From Tetracentron sinense (lineage: Eukaryota; Streptophyta; Magnoliopsida; Trochodendrales; Trochodendraceae): DNA of 64,000 nucleotides. The stretch lies in NCBI GenBank assembly GCA_015143295.1, contig CM026556.1, positions 17,236,547-17,300,546 of the forward strand, written 5' to 3'. This document shows, piece after piece, positions 43,676-56,489 of the stretch (position 1 is the stretch's first letter; each line of letters starts with the position of its first letter). Made by a program: the position numbers and the translations under genes. The notes under the pieces are model-generated. The model saw only the letters and a list, made by a program, of their open reading frames with translations. It had not been told where the DNA came from and ran no database searches.

Positions 43676-44954
43676 GGATCGGTGCTAAATGTTATACATA
43701 AAAGCACCTCAAACTTAACTTGTTAATCCTATAGAGTAATTATTTGTATTATTTTATGCTACTTGGTAGTTTCAATTTGTTTTAGGTTCATGAGAGAAAA
43801 AGAGTTTAAAATGAAAGATTTAAAAGCATTAAAGATTCAGAAGGATCTCAAGAAGAAAATGGAGCAAAACCTAAAGCAATTGGGGAAGTTCTGCCCTGGG
43901 CAATCAATCGCCCCTTTGCGTTTATGGATTTTATTAAATGCGAGAATTATCTCTTTTGGGCCCAATTTGACTATTCTTTAAGGCTCAAATTCGTAGGGAA
44001 AAGAGAAAATAAGAGTTGTACTCAAATTAGAAGTCCTTATTCTAGGAGGACTCTATCTTTCTCCTTTCTCTATAAAAGGAGAGATTCTTTGTAGAGATTC
44101 CATTAGAGAATTTTGTAGAGATTTTTGAATCTGAATAAGAGAAGCTCTGAAGATCAAGGAAGCCATGAAGAGAAGTGCAACAGCTTTGTATATGAAGATG
44201 ATGCATTCTTCCTTCGCGATGAACTAATTTCCATTATAGGGTTTCGATGAAACCCTAGCCAAGTAACTGTGTCATTCTATTTTATTTTTATTTTTGATTT
44301 CTTAGTTGTAAAACATTGATTGTATAATGAGAGGGTTGTTTCAACAACCGGATTTATTTGAATTATATTTTATTTCTATAGAATTCTTAACCTTGTCTTA
44401 GGCATAATGAAATTGGAATTAAAATCACTTGTGTTAATTTTCGTTAGAATTTAAACATAGGTTTTATACAATGATTTTAACATATTGAGAGACCAAGTTC
44501 TAAGATATCTTATGCTAAGGGAAGACGAGTGATTACACAACTGTAGATTAGTGTGTATCATTCGTGCTAACCGAAGATACGATATGCCTAGGGTTTGATC
44601 CCTTGAACTTTTCTAGATCAGTTGAGAGGGGACTTGCTATCACTCTAACTAAAATGTTTGCAATTTAAGAGATTAGGATAAATTCAAAATAGGGGTTGGT
44701 TATTAGGTTAGTGATGGATTTGAAAACCCTAGATTTTCTCTTTCAAAAGATTTAAAACCATTAGTTGATAATTAATTTAGAAATCTACCTTTAGTTTAAT
44801 TAAGAAAAATTCAATTACCCATCTTATTAGTTTAAAATTAATCTGAATAAAAGGCAACGAAAGCAGCGCAGTCCTCAGAGGAACGATACCCTTGCTAGTA
44901 CTATTCTACGAAATTATTACTAAGAATGAATAATTTAAGATTGACTGATGATCA
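43676..44954 (+). repeat. 5' LTR of element D
   Basis: It is 1279 bp and matches 54464-55793 with small indels. A CGATCGATCG palindrome pair present in the 3' LTR (54710-54740) has been reduced here to GGGCAATCAATCGCCC at about 43899. A small frame such as 43763-43981 is repeated in both LTRs and is not a gene. Confidence 0.93.
44071..44078 (+). promoter_or_regulatory. Likely TATA box of element D
   Basis: CTCTATAAAAGGAGAG lies about 395 bp inside the 5' LTR. The 3' LTR has the mutated CCCAATAAAATAGAG at the same place. Confidence 0.55.
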
Positions 44955-44955
44955 A

Positions 44956-44978
44956 TTTTTTGCGACGTTGTCGGGGAT
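44956..44978 (+). other. Primer binding site of element D (tRNA-Asp type)
   Basis: TTTTGCGACGTTGTCGGGGA differs by a few bases from TTGGCGCCGTTGCCGGGGA, the complement of the tRNA-Asp 3' end used by Athila elements. It follows the LTR end within a few bases. Confidence 0.8.
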
Positions 44979-45230
44979 TGCTGGAACAGTTTAGTTGTTA
45001 ATTTGAAAGATTAAATTTAAATTAATCATAATTAAAAATCCAAAAATATATATTTTTTATTTAATTGGAAATATTTGTGTTTTCAAGTACCAAATCGCTC
45101 AAATTGGAGGGATTGAAAAAGCTTATTAAACATTGTGGAAAGCAGGAGAGTTCTGTGAGTATTTACTTTTTAAGTAGATATTTTATTTCAATTTGGTGTC
45201 TGTCAAACATAGAGTTTTTCTTTAGGGTGT
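44979..45230 (+). other. Leader of element D
   Basis: AT-rich untranslated leader between the primer site and gag. Nothing else recognised. Confidence 0.6.
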
Positions 45231-46897
45231 ATGCACGGTAGGAGGTCCTGTAATCCAAATTTATTCTCCCTTGATTCTGAGTTAGAGCGTACTACTAGGT
45301 TTCTCAAGGCTTCTGCCTTATTTGAATCTAATTTTGAACCGAAAGTTTCTACCATTCCTAGAGCAAACCCAGAAGCATTCCTTTCCCTATCATGACGGAA
45401 GAACATGACCCAATGAAATCATTGAATGAGTATTTTACTCCTTCTACATATTCATCCCCTTCATGCATCCGGTTGCCGGACACTACGGCAACCTATTACG
45501 AAATTAAGTTCAGTATTATTTAGATGATACCATCTTTTCACAGACTTAATAATGAAGATCCCTACAAACATCTTGATGAATTTCATGAGATTTATACAAC
45601 TTTCAAGTTACAGGGATTTTCTGATGATGCCCTTAGATTGCGCCTCTTTCCATTTTCTTTAAAAGACAAAGCCAAATATTGGCTTAATTCTTTAGAGGTC
45701 AATTCTATTACCACTTGGGCTCAAATGCAGCAAGAATTTCTTATGAAATTCTTTCACATAGGAAAAACAAACTTAATAAGGCGAACCATCACCAGCTTTG
45801 CTTCAATTGATGGTGAGCTATTTCATGAAACTTGGGAGAGATTCAAAGATCTTCTCCGTAAGTGTCCCCACCACAAAATTTCAAAGTGACAGTTAGTCCA
45901 ATCTTTTTATGATGGATTGCCTGCACTCAACCGTCAGTTGAGGAGACCTTCATCTTCATCATGCTTCGAATAATCGTTCTGAGAGACCTTCATCTTCATC
46001 AAATCCTAAGAAAGGCATCTATGAAGTGGGGGCTTCAATAGATGTTTCATCTAAAGTAGATGAATTGTCTCGAAAATTGGATAAACTAATGGCTTCAGGG
46101 TCACCTTCCTACACACCTCCTCAACCAAATCCTAATCAGCAGGAGGTGTGTCCTATTTGTTCTAGCCCTGAACATTATGTCCAAGAGTGTCTATCAGCTG
46201 CCCAATTCCCGGATCTTGTCCAAGAGTTTGTTAATGCTGCCTATATCCGTCTGGGTAATGATCCTTACTCAAATACCTATAACCCGGGATGGAGGAATCA
46301 TCCTAATTTTGCATGGCAGCCACAAACTCTAAGGGAATAATTTTCCTCCACCTCAAAGGTCATTCAGTCGGCCTTTTCAAAATCAATCTAACTACTAACC
46401 CCAACAATTTCAGCAACCAGCTCCTCAATTTTAACCAAAGAAATCCATCTTTTGAGGAGAAGGTGTTAAATGTTTTAAAAGGCCTGAAGAGCAATACACA
46501 ATTGCTTCACCCACACTCTCAATCTATTCAAAAGCTTGAGTCTCAAATGGGACAACTTGCTAATGTTATAAATAGGAGTGTTGATGGAACACTTCCAAAT
46601 TAACCTGTGAGTAATCCTAAAGGTGTCAATCAAGCTAATGAAATAAATCATGAACAAGTTCAGGCTGTGACAATCTTACGGAGTAGGAAGGTAATTGAAG
46701 AAAATGTAAAGAAAAATCAGAGAAAGAAAAATCAACCCATTGTAGGATCTTCTGAAATTGAGGGCGAGGGAAAGGATACCAATGAAAAGGATCAAGGTCC
46801 TTCTTCCACTCTAAATCCCATTCTCGAGGCATCCTACATGCCTAAAACCCCTTATCCTACTTGTTTGAATGATTCCTCATCCTTTGGTAAAAAGTGA
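45231..46897 (+). pseudogene. Gag of element D (broken)
   Basis: It starts MHGRRSCNPNLF at 45231 and is open to about 45390, then shifts frame. The retrotransposon-gag core lies at 45524-45889 (YKHLDEFHEIYTTF, LKDKAKYWLNSL, LMKFFHIGKTN), as in Athila Gag. A linker with a degenerate knuckle CPICSSPEHYVQEC is at 46160-46205. Further frames at 46313-46603 and 46607-46897 carry the coiled, Lys-rich end. Stops are at about 45888 and 46338, and frameshifts separate the pieces. Confidence 0.85.
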
Positions 46898-47757
46898 CAA
46901 AAAATGGAAGACATGATTGAGGTTTTCAAACAAGTCAAGATAAATCTTCATCTGGTTGATGCAATCAAGCAAATTCTGGCTTATTCCAAATTTTTGAAGG
47001 ATTTATGCACTCAAAAACGTAAATCAAGGACTCATGTGTCCAAGAAAATCCTTCTAACCGAGCAAGTGAGCTCTTTGCTTCAATAAAGCACTCCTCCTAA
47101 ATACAAAGACCCTGATGCTCCTACTATTCATTGTATTATTGGAGATCACTTAGTTGACCGAGCCCTCATTGATTTAGGAGCAAGTGTAAATTTTCTCCCG
47201 TACTCGGTTTATAAAGGTTAGGGTTGGGCGAACTTCGCCCTACATCAGTCATTCTGCAATTAGCTGACCGATAGGTTAGAGTCCCTAGAGGGATAGTTGA
47301 GGATGTCCTCATTAAAGTCGACAAATTTTACTTTCTAGTTGACTTTCTCGTTCTTAATATGAAACCGGTCCGGAATCCCTTAAAACAAATTCTTGTGATC
47401 CTTGGTCGACCTTTCTTGGCTACAGCCAATGCATGTATAAATTGTTGAACCGGGGTGATGGATGTATCTTTTGGGAATATGAAGGTCCGGTTAAACATTT
47501 TTAGCACATCCCAACAACCCCCTCATGATGATGATGAGGCATGCTTTATGATTGATTCTCTTGTAGAGATGGTTGAGGATTCACTTCCTTACATCTTATC
47601 CAATGATCTATATGAAGCATGTTTGTCTCACTTTAATGCAGATGAATTCGATGTAGAGGGATCCATTGAAGAAGTCAACAATTTACTGAATTCGACTTCT
47701 CAAATGGATTTCCCACCTTGGAAAGCCAGGAAAGAGCCACTACCCCGCCACTACTAG
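46898..47757 (+). pseudogene. Protease region of element D (broken)
   Basis: At about 47155 the frame reads ALIDLGASVNFLPYSVY, the Athila-type protease core (DLGA in place of DTGA). Stops follow at 47219 and 47269. The segment with ILGRPFLATANACI is at about 47400. A TGA at 47446 falls where relatives continue, and the acidic spacer up to RT lies at 47455-47757. Confidence 0.85.
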
Positions 47758-47884
47758 CACTTCTCCCACCCATCCTTAGAGGCCGCACCTACACTTGAGT
47801 TTAAACCCCTTTCGGTTTCACTTAAATATGTCTTTTAAGGATCAAAAGATATTCTCTCAGTTATCATAGCATCTGATTTAACTG

Positions 47885-49385
47885 ATGAACAAGAGTCAAT
47901 TGATGGTTGTGCTCAAAAAACACAAAGAAGCAATAGGGTGGACCATAGTAGATTTGAAAGGTATCGATCCTTCCGTGTGCATGCAACGCATCCATCTTGA
48001 AGAGGATGCCAAAACTTCAAGGGAAGCACAACAGAGGTTGAATCCCAATATGAAAGAGGTAGTGATGAAGGAAATAGTAAAGTTGTTAGATGCGGGTATC
48101 ATATACCCTATCTCGGATAATAAATGGGTGAGTCTCATTCAAGTGGTACCAGAAAAAAGTACGTATCACTGTGATTACTAATCTGGAATGAGAAGATATT
48201 CCAACACGCGTAACCACGGGTTGGCGTGTGTGTATTGATTATAGGAAGCTGAATTCCATGACTAGGAAATATCATTTTTCACTCTCATTCATTGATCAAA
48301 TCCTAGAAAGGCTAGCAGGTAAGAGTCATTACTTTTTTCTGTATGGTTATTCTGGATACAATCAAGTACCTGTCTATCCTGAAGATCAAGAGAAAACTAC
48401 CTTCACATGCCATTTTGGCACTTTTGCCTATAGGCGCATGCCATTCGGCCTATGTAATGCACCGACAACTTTTCAAATGTGTATGATTTCTATTTTCTTC
48501 GATATGGTTGAAAATTTTCTTGAAGTCTTCATGGACGATTTTTCCATTTTTGGAACCTCCTTTGAAGATTGTCTCCATCATTTATCTTTGGTCCTGCAAT
48601 GATGCGAGGAGACAAATCTTATATTGAGTTGAGAGAAGAGTCATTTTATGGTTCAAGAGAGGATAGTTTTGGGACACATTGTGTCCAAAAGAGGGATAGA
48701 GGTCGATAAGGCCAAGATTGACCTTATAGCGAGTCTTTCTCCACCATCCACGGTGAGAGAGGTTCGATCTTTTTTAGGCCATGCAGGGTTTTACCATCGC
48801 TTCATTAAGGATTTTAGTAAAATTTCAGCACCCTTAAGCAATTTATTGTGCAAGGATGTCCTATTCTCCTTTAATGAAGCATGTCATGAAGCTTTTGATA
48901 AGCTCCGCACTCTACTTTCTATTGCTCCTATCATTCAGCCCCCAGATTGGTCACTCTCATTCGAGCTTATGTGTGATGTCTCAGACTATGCAGTCGGGGC
49001 TGTTTTAAGGCAAAGGGTGAATAGAACCCCACATGCTATCTACCATGCAAGTAAAATCCTCTCAGATGCTCAGTTACATTACACCACTACCAAGAAGGAA
49101 TTACTAGCTATAGTATTTTCCCTTGATAAATTTCGATCCTATCTCCTAAGTTCCAAAATTTTAGAATATACTGATCATGCCGCTTTGCGGTATCTCCTTG
49201 CCAAGAAGGACACTAAACCTAGGTTGATTAGATGGATCCTCCTCCTTCAAGAGTTCGATCTAGAGATCCGGGACAAGAAAAGTTCCGACCATGTAGTCGC
49301 CGACCATCTATCTAGAATCTTAGTCAACTCTTCTCTAAAGCCATGTCCAGTTGAGGATACCTTTCTAGATGAACAATTGCTTTAG
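47885..49385 (+). pseudogene. Reverse transcriptase and RNase H of element D (broken)
   Basis: The RT N-terminus (GIDPSVCMQRIHLEE, LLDAGIIYPISDNKWV) is at 47885-48181, with a frame break near 48170. RT fingers and palm at 48228-48602 include CIDYRKLN, MPFGLCNAPTTFQ and the intact catalytic FMDD. After a stop near 48601 the thumb and RNase H follow at 48648-49385 ([39 protein letters not shown]). Catalytic motifs survive, but the protein is in at least three frames. Confidence 0.9.
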
Positions 49386-50703
49386 GTAAATAAAGTTCAA
49401 CCTCATGGTTTGCTTATATTGTCAATTACCTAGCAGTTAGACAAATTCCATCTTCATGGTCTAAGCAAGACAAATCCCGTTTCTTCTCCCAAATCAAATA
49501 CTATTTCTAGGAAGATCCGGAATTGTTTAAGTATTGCTCCGATCAAGTGATCTGAAGATGTGTGCCTGAGAGTGAATTCCAAAGTATTTTTACCTTTTGT
49601 CACTCTCTTGCATGCGGAGGTCACTTTAGAGGGAAAAAGACCGCAGCTAAGGTCTTACAATGTGGTTTCTATTGGCCCTCAATCTTCAAAGATGTCAATG
49701 ACTTTTGTCAGGCTTGGTTAAGGTGCCAACAATTAGGTGCAATATCCTGGAGAAACATGATGTCTTTATCTCCGATTCTAGTTGTTGAAATTTTCGACGT
49801 ATGGGGTATTGATTTCATGGGTCCATTCCCACCATTTTTCGGATTTGAATATATCTTGGTAGCGGTGGACTATGTCTCCAAGTAGGTGAAAGCTGTTGTC
49901 ATAAAGACTAATGATCACAAAGTTATGGTCAAGTTCCTTCAAGAGAATATCTTTAGTCGATTTGGCACACCTAGAGCAATTATAAGTGATGGAGGGAAAC
50001 ATTTTCTAAATCGATATTTGAGGCTCTACTCCTCAAATACTCTATCACTTATAAGGTAGCTACCCCTTACCATCCCCAAACGAGCAGCCAAGTAGAGGTA
50101 TCAAATAGGGAGATTAAAAATATTCTAATGAAAACAGTGAGAACTAATCGAAAAGATTGGTCTATAAGGCTTAATGATGACCTTTGAGCTTATTGTATAG
50201 CTTTTAAGACCTCAATCGGAATGTCTCCCTACCGCCTCGTATTTGGAAAAGCTTGCCACCTTCTGGTAGAGTTGGAACACAAAGTCTTTTGGGCCATAAA
50301 AAAGTTTAACTTTGATATGGCTTTAGCGAGATCTAATAGGAAACTCCAACTCTCCGAATTGGAAGAAATGCGTAATGATGCATATGAGAGTGCAAAAATC
50401 TATAAAGCCAAAATCAAAACTTTTCACGATAAGACCATCTTACGAAGGTCTTTTCATCCCAATCAAAAGGTTTGGCTTTTTAATTCTAGATTACGCCTCT
50501 TCCCTGGTAAGCTTTGTTCTAAATGGGATGGACCCTATATTGTAACCACAGTTTTTCCCCATGGAGCAGTTGAGCTCAAAGATAAGGGTGGAAATCTTTT
50601 TAAGATAAATGGACAAAGATTGAAACCCTATGTTGAGGGTATAGTTTCTGGTGAGTTAATTGAAACCTCAGTTTTAGATGATCTCATCTATCAAGACGGT
50701 TGA
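49386..50703 (+). pseudogene. Integrase of element D (broken)
   Basis: The zinc region lies at 49600-49735 (HSLACGGHFRGKKTA, then FCQAWLRCQQ). Asp of GIDFMGPFPP is at about 49815 and Asp of ISDGG at about 49985. The third acidic residue lies in [10 protein letters not shown] near 50095. TAG at 49883 and a frameshift around 50010 break the core; a TGA at about 50188 breaks it again. The C-terminal frame from 50221 is open for 160 codons ([29 protein letters not shown]), without a chromodomain. Confidence 0.9.
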
Positions 50704-51648
50704 TTAATTTGAGGATGTCTGGCTGAAGACGTAAAACTTAGCGCTTGTGGGAGGCAACCCATTGATTTTGTAGTGTCTTTTTTTTTTTTTATGTTAGATT
50801 ATAAGTTTGGGGTGGATTTATATCCACCATTTTTTTTAGAGTCAGTTTGGGGTGGATTTTACATCCCCCTATTCTATTAGAGAGTCAATTCAGGGTTCCC
50901 CTACTTTATTTTGAGTCTTAAAAAAAAAAAAAAAGTCTGGGCGCCAACCGGCTTTTTTGGCGATCGATCGCCCCTAGGGATATCGATCGCCCACTTGTAT
51001 GTAACTATAAAAAAAAAGAAGTCTGGCCGCCAATTGGCGTTTTTGGCGATTGATCACCCCTAGGGGGGATTGATCGCCCATCTAACTCGGAAAAAAAAAA
51101 CAAAAAAACAAAAAATTGGGGGAGGCGTTTTTGGCGATCAATCACCCCTAGGGGGATCGATCGCCCACTTACGAACGGGACAAAAAGCTTTTTTTTTTTA
51201 TCCCCACTCGTGATCTTTTGTTAAAAACAGCTGTGAAACCCCTTTTTCCCTCATTCTAACTCAATCTCTTCCCATTCTCTCTTACTCTCTCACTGTTCTC
51301 CATTTTCTTCCTCCAAATCCTCCCTACATCATTCTTCACTCTTATTTTGGTGAACTCTTCAAAGGAGATTGTGGATCTTTTCCAACATATTCCTTCAAAG
51401 GTTTCTAGATCTCATCCCTTTCAATTTAGTTTACTTTTATTGGATGATTTAAGTAGGATTTGGTTTCTATTGTAATTGTGGGAGACCGAGTAGGCCGAGT
51501 GAATGATACTTTGGTTGGATTGAATCTTCTAGTTATTGTGGGAGGTCGGATTGACTGTTTGTGGAGTGTTTTGGGGTTGATTTGGGTTGTGAATTAGTGT
51601 GCCCACCAAGTGTTTGTAAAAATTCCTCAAAGAGATTTTGTGAATAAA
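50704..51648 (+). other. Spacer of element D with three palindromic units
   Basis: It separates pol from the third frame. At 50935-51185 a roughly 90-110-bp unit is present three times, each with GGCGTTTTTGGCGATCGATC-like sequence and CGCCCCTAGGG. Copy 1 has the perfect palindrome GGCGATCGATCGCC (50959-50972), and copies 2 and 3 have decayed versions (GATTGATCACCCC, GATCAATCACCCC). Several A runs are present. The rest is AT/CT-rich and has no gene. Confidence 0.8.
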
Positions 51649-52890
51649 ATGGCCCCTAAGAAGAGGAAAAATACAGGGAAACAACCAATGGAGTCTCGTG
51701 AGGAACCCAATGCCAAATTTGGGGAGTGGCAGGTGGAGCCTATGACCATTTTTGATGTTCAATTTTTTAGAAATTATAGGCCTACCACCACTACCATTGA
51801 AGAGTTGGAAAGAAGGGAAATATTGTGTTTATTAGGGCCCTCTACATTGGCCCACCCTTGATTAGTTCGATTATTTTATCAAAATATGGTTAAGAGAAGT
51901 CGAGATGGATGGCCAGTTCTCTCAGTATCCGTGGATGGGAGTAGTTTTGATGTAACTATTGAGTCTATTGCTTTGGCTATGGGATGCCCGGTTACTCCAC
52001 CATCTGAGTTAGAGTTTACACCCTCCCCACTTCAGAGCCCTGACACTCATGATATTATCAGGCTTATGTGTGATGGTAGGTATCATGACGATGGAAAAAG
52101 AAATTGTACCAGCAAGGCTCTACTCCCACTAGATCTATGGTTTGTTAACTCAATTTTTAAATTAAATCTGTTTCCCATAGGGCATAAAATTCAGAGACAA
52201 GATCTTCTATTGAGAGCGTTGTATGAGTTTTCGAATGGGCAATGGGTTGATGTGGCCGAATATATCTGGAAGACTATGGAGAAATTCTATGACAAGGCCA
52301 TTGTTTTGCAGTCCCTTGGATCAAATACATGGAATCTGTACTTTGGTAATTTAATTACCCAATTATTACTTGACCACGGGTATGTGATTGATGAGAGTGA
52401 GCCCATTACACCTCCGGTATATTTTGGAGAGTCTTCTTGGGGTAAATCACATCATGCTCTAATTAAGAACACCAAGAAGAGAATGCATGATGATCCGACT
52501 CCAGAGGATGAGGTTATCCCTGATGAGGTTCATGTACCTCCCCCACCTCCCCGGCCTAGACCTAGAAGGCCACCTCCCCAATCTAGTGTTCAGACAAAGG
52601 CACTTGTGTCCTTCACTCGTCAGGAGTTTTAGAGTACTAGAGTATTCAAGATCAGAGATTGGAGACACAACAGCAGAGATGGGAGATCCAGCAGCAGCAT
52701 CAGGCAAATTTTCTTGCTTTTAAGGACCATTCAGAGCAGAGATGGAGACAGGCTGATGCTTTTTATGATGAGGCGCGCCAGCATTGAAATAGGTCTGATC
52801 AGTTTTATCAGAGTTCTTTTGATTTTCAACAGATGATGAGGGTTGCACTAGAGACACAATTTCCACCAAGCCACTATCCTCCTCCTCCTC
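51649..52890 (+). pseudogene. Third frame of element D after pol (Athila-type)
   Basis: It starts MAPKKRKNTGKQP, a basic start. It is open to a TGA at about 51859, continues in the same frame from 51886 to 52632, then shifts into a Gln-rich tail ending SHYPPPPQ near 52893. The middle (NCTSKALLPLDLWFVNSIF, LFPIGHKIQRQDLLLRALYE) resembles the putative plant transposon protein domain often found after pol in Athila elements; this is from memory. A Pro-rich stretch (PPPPPRPRPRRPPP) follows. Athila frames here have been called env-like, but I see no signal peptide or membrane segment. The function is unknown. Confidence 0.7.
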
Positions 52891-54463
52891 AATAGTTCTT
52901 CCCTCTAGTCTTTAGTTAGGATTTTTATATTTTCTTGAGTCTGTTGTATAGAGCTTCGCTCTACTTTTTCGGTACTTTTTTTAGTCAGTCTTTTACTTGT
53001 TTTATCCACATTTTTAAACTTTAGATGCTCCCTTTTACTTCTTTTACTTGGTTTGTATTAACCCTGTAGGTATTGTTTGGACGAAGTTTAGGGTGGTTTG
53101 TCTTCATTCTTATCTCTTTCACCCCCCTTCACCTTTCTCATCATGGTTTGCATTTCACGATTCAGGTATTATTGTTCTAATCCCTTCTGTAGTTTATTTT
53201 TATTTTTACATTGAGGACAATGTAAAGTTTAAGTTTGGAGTTAAGAAATAATAGGCTACACTATTATTTTATTTTTGATGATTGTGTAACCATGAATAGG
53301 GTAAAACATGCAAAAACACTGAAATTTTTTCGATTGTTTATTCTAAGATTTGAAAGATTGTAATGTATATCGGATAATCCAAATTTTATTGATAGAGTTG
53401 AATTTGAGAACACATAATCCCAAATACACATTGTTTATAACTGTTTTTAACCTTACAAAAGCTAATTTTTTTTTTTAATCATGAATAGACTTTGACATTT
53501 GCGCAAGCACTCTAACATATTGCAGTGAGGTTTAAAACCAAGCTAATTGATTAGTGCTTTTGTTAACTCATAAGAATTAGATAATCTAGAAATTGAACAT
53601 CAACCTTAGCTAAAAAGAAAAATTGATAGAAGAATGGGTTACCTAACCAGGTTTTACACTTAGTAACCGGGCCTCTTGCCTCACTAACCAGAGAGAGTTC
53701 GCATCAAACCGTGTGATTTTTGAAATGGATAAAATAACCTAGTGTGACTAGTTTGAGTTCGTAGCCTAGTTAACTCGAGTTATTAAGCCCTTAGAGGTGT
53801 CTTGACACCTGATGCCCTAAAACCATCTGGTTTGGGAGTCACCGGCTTAACACTTGCTACATGGGTTGTCTAGAATGCTTAATAGACTTAGATTTTGCAC
53901 AGTCACACTTATAAAAAAAAGTATTGAACGAAAGCCTTGGAGTTGGTAGTTTAAATTGAAAGAAAATTCAATAATAAATGAGAAGACAGAAAAACTGTTG
54001 AAAAGTACGGTTGATATCACACATTCAATTGCTTATCATGACACATCAAAGAAAATTCTGACAAATCTTTTTGAAGCTAAATTTTTCAAAAATAATTAAG
54101 AATTGTGTGAAATTAAGAATGTGGAGAGTTGAAAATTCAATCTTGTTAATAATTTGTGGATTTTCTTGAATGTATTGTGAGTCAGGAAATTTTGGAATAT
54201 AATTCAATCACTTTTGAGATTTTCATGTTTTACTTGAATATATTGCACAATGACAAGGTAGTACAGATGTTTGTAGGTGTCATTACTATAAACCTTCACG
54301 AGACTTCACTTGTCCTCTAGGGCCACCTAGGGGTTTAAAAGACTTGTTGCATATGCAAAATACAACTGGGGATCCCACGAAATTGGAATTAGGTTTAGTT
54401 TATATTCTAATTTTATTTTATTTTTCATTGCTCGAGAACTAGCAATGTTTAAGTTTGGGGTTG
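52891..54463 (+). other. 3' untranslated region of element D with two polypurine-like tracts
   Basis: About 1.5 kb have no gene. TTTAAGTTTGGAGTTAAG at about 53229 follows ACATTGAGGACAATG, and the same motif, TTTAAGTTTGGGGTTG, directly precedes the 3' LTR at 54449-54463. The second is the working polypurine tract and the first looks like an internal copy. The stretch between (53450-54440) is AT-rich with no repeats that I can see. Confidence 0.7.
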
Positions 54464-55793
54464 TGATCGGTGCTAAATGTTATACAGAAAAGCACCTCAA
54501 ACTTAACTTGTTAATCCTGTAGAGTAATTATTTGTATTATTTTATGCTACTTGGTAGTTTCAATTTATTTCAGGTTCATGCGAGAAAAAGAGTTTAAAAT
54601 GAAAGATTTAAAAGCATTAAAGGCTCAGAAGGATCTCAAGAAGAAAAAGTGAAGAAAATGGAACAAAACCTAAAGCAATTGGGGAAGTTCTGACCTGGGT
54701 GATCGATCGCCCACCCTTGGGCGATCGATCGCCCCTCTGTGTTTTTGGATTTTATTAAATGCGAGAATTATCTCTTTTGGACCCAATTTGACTATTCTTT
54801 AAGGCCCAAATTCGTAGAGAAAAGAGAAAATAAGAGTTGTACTCAAATTAGAAGTACTTATTCTAGGAGGACTCTATCTTTCTCTCTTTCCCAATAAAAT
54901 AGAGATTCTTTGTAGAGATTCCATTAGAGAATTTTGTAGAGATTTTTGGATCTGAAGAAGAAAAGCTCTAGATATCAAGGAAGCCACGAAGAGAAGTGTA
55001 ACAGCTTTGTCTATGAAGATGATGCATTCTTCCCTCGCGATGAACTAATTTCCATTTTAGGGTTTCGATGAAACCCTAATCAAGTAACTGTGTCGTTCTA
55101 TTTTATTTTTATTTTTGATTTCTTAGTTGTAAAACATTGATCACATAATGAGAGGGTTGTTTCAAAAACCAGATTTATTTGAATTATATTTGATTTTAAT
55201 GAAATTCTTAACCTTGTCTTAGGTATAATGAAATTGGAATTAAAATCACTTGTGTTAATTTTCGTTAGAATTTAAACATAGGTTTTATACAATAGTTTTA
55301 ATATATCGAGAGACCAAGTTCTAAGATATCTTATGCTAAGGGAAGACGAATGATTACACAACTGTAGATTAGTGTGTATCATTCGTGCTAACCGAATATA
55401 CGATATGTCTAGGGCTTGATCCCTTGAACTTTTCTAGATCAGTTAAGAGGGGACCTGCTACCACTCTAACTAGAATATTTGCAATTTAAGAGATTAAGAT
55501 AAATTCAAAATAGGGGCTGGTTATTAGGTTAGTGGTGGATTTGAAAACCCTAGATTTTCTCTTTCAAAAGATTTAAAACTATTAGTTGATAATTAATTTA
55601 GAAATCTACCTTTAGTTTAATTAATTGTTTTAGTTTAATTAAGAAAAATTCAATTACTCATCTTATTAGTTTAAAATTAATCTGAATAAAAGGCAAGAAA
55701 ATCAGCGCAGTCCTCAGAGGAACAATACCCTTGCTAGTACTGTTCTATGGAATTATTATTAAGAATGAATAATTTAAGATTGACTGACGATCA
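54464..55793 (+). repeat. 3' LTR of element D
   Basis: It is 1330 bp, from TGATCGGTGC to GACTGACGATCA. It retains the palindrome pair (54706-54734) that has decayed in the 5' LTR. Confidence 0.93.
54706..54734. other. GGGCGATCGATCGCCC palindrome in D's 3' LTR
   Basis: There is a perfect 16-bp palindrome at 54719-54734 and a nearly perfect one (GGGTGATCGATCGCCC) just upstream. They lie about 245 bp from the LTR start and upstream of the TATA position, so in U3. Confidence 0.8.
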
Positions 55794-56482
55794 TGGAGCA
55801 GTTGACAAAGTTACCTAACTCCATTGTCATGACACGTTGGACAAAGATGGCGAAAGGGGGCATCCCTTCTGGCGGCGGTGATATGTATAGAGCACCAGAT
55901 TCCCCGAAGACAATTCGTCATCGAAACTTAGTAAATGCTTGCAACTGCCTTTCTCTTATCGCTGCAGAAAGTGAGGAATCATACATTAACACGATGTGCG
56001 TAATAAGTCAACAAATGAAGAGAGTGTGTATCAATGAAGATGTAAGTGAAGAGAAAGAGGATTGTGAATCTCCTATTGATAAGAATGTTAATGCTATCAG
56101 GAATCATGTAAGGGTACGAACAAATGGACAACCTTCTAAGAGGTTGAAGTCTCATTTGGAGAAGAATAAAAGGAGGTACAGCCTATGCCGAAAAGAAGGC
56201 CACACTCGACCAAGGTGTCCTAACAAAGGTGATTATATCAAAGATGATGTTTTGCAAGAAGAGCCAGTTGTAGAGCCTATTTTGGAGCCCACTCGGGTGC
56301 CTAGCAGTGGCCAAGTTTCACCACTGCTTCCCACATACAATATGTCGCCTATTCCACTACAATATGGAGCGCATCACCCTTACATGTACCCACATGGTAC
56401 TCTGTTAGTTCGACCACCATTTGCATCTTCGGGCCCCTTTTCCCATTACATGTACTCGACATATTGGTCAAAGCCCCTATAA
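55794..56482 (+). pseudogene. FAR1/MULE transposase, C-terminal part
   Basis: The first five bases are the target duplication of D. From 55799 the frame reads QLTKLPNSIVMTRWTKMAK, continuous with MKVE at 43675. It contains a Cys/His cluster YSLCRKEGHTRPRCPNKGD (56178-56230), a zinc knuckle found at the end of FAR1-type MULE proteins, and a Pro/Tyr-rich tail ending YWSKPL. The piece is open throughout (229 codons) and so is the best-kept part of this gene. Confidence 0.85.
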
Positions 56483-56489
56483 GCAATGA

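Larger units (their letters stand above)
43676..55793 (+). mobile_element. Element D: Athila-like Ty3/gypsy retrotransposon, degenerate
   Basis: Two LTRs of about 1.3 kb begin TGATCGGTGC (mutated to GGATCGGTGC on the left) and end GACTGAYGATCA. The flanks are TAGAG (43671-43675) and TGGAG (55794-55798), a target duplication with one G/A change. The primer site matches tRNA-Asp, the domain order is Gag, protease, RT, RNase H, integrase, and an extra frame follows pol, as in the Athila lineage. All coding parts carry stops and frameshifts. Confidence 0.93.

Noticed and set aside
51649-52890. Reading the third frame of D as a viral-type envelope gene
   Set aside because: I see no signal peptide, membrane segment or cleavage site. 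Only its position after pol resembles env.
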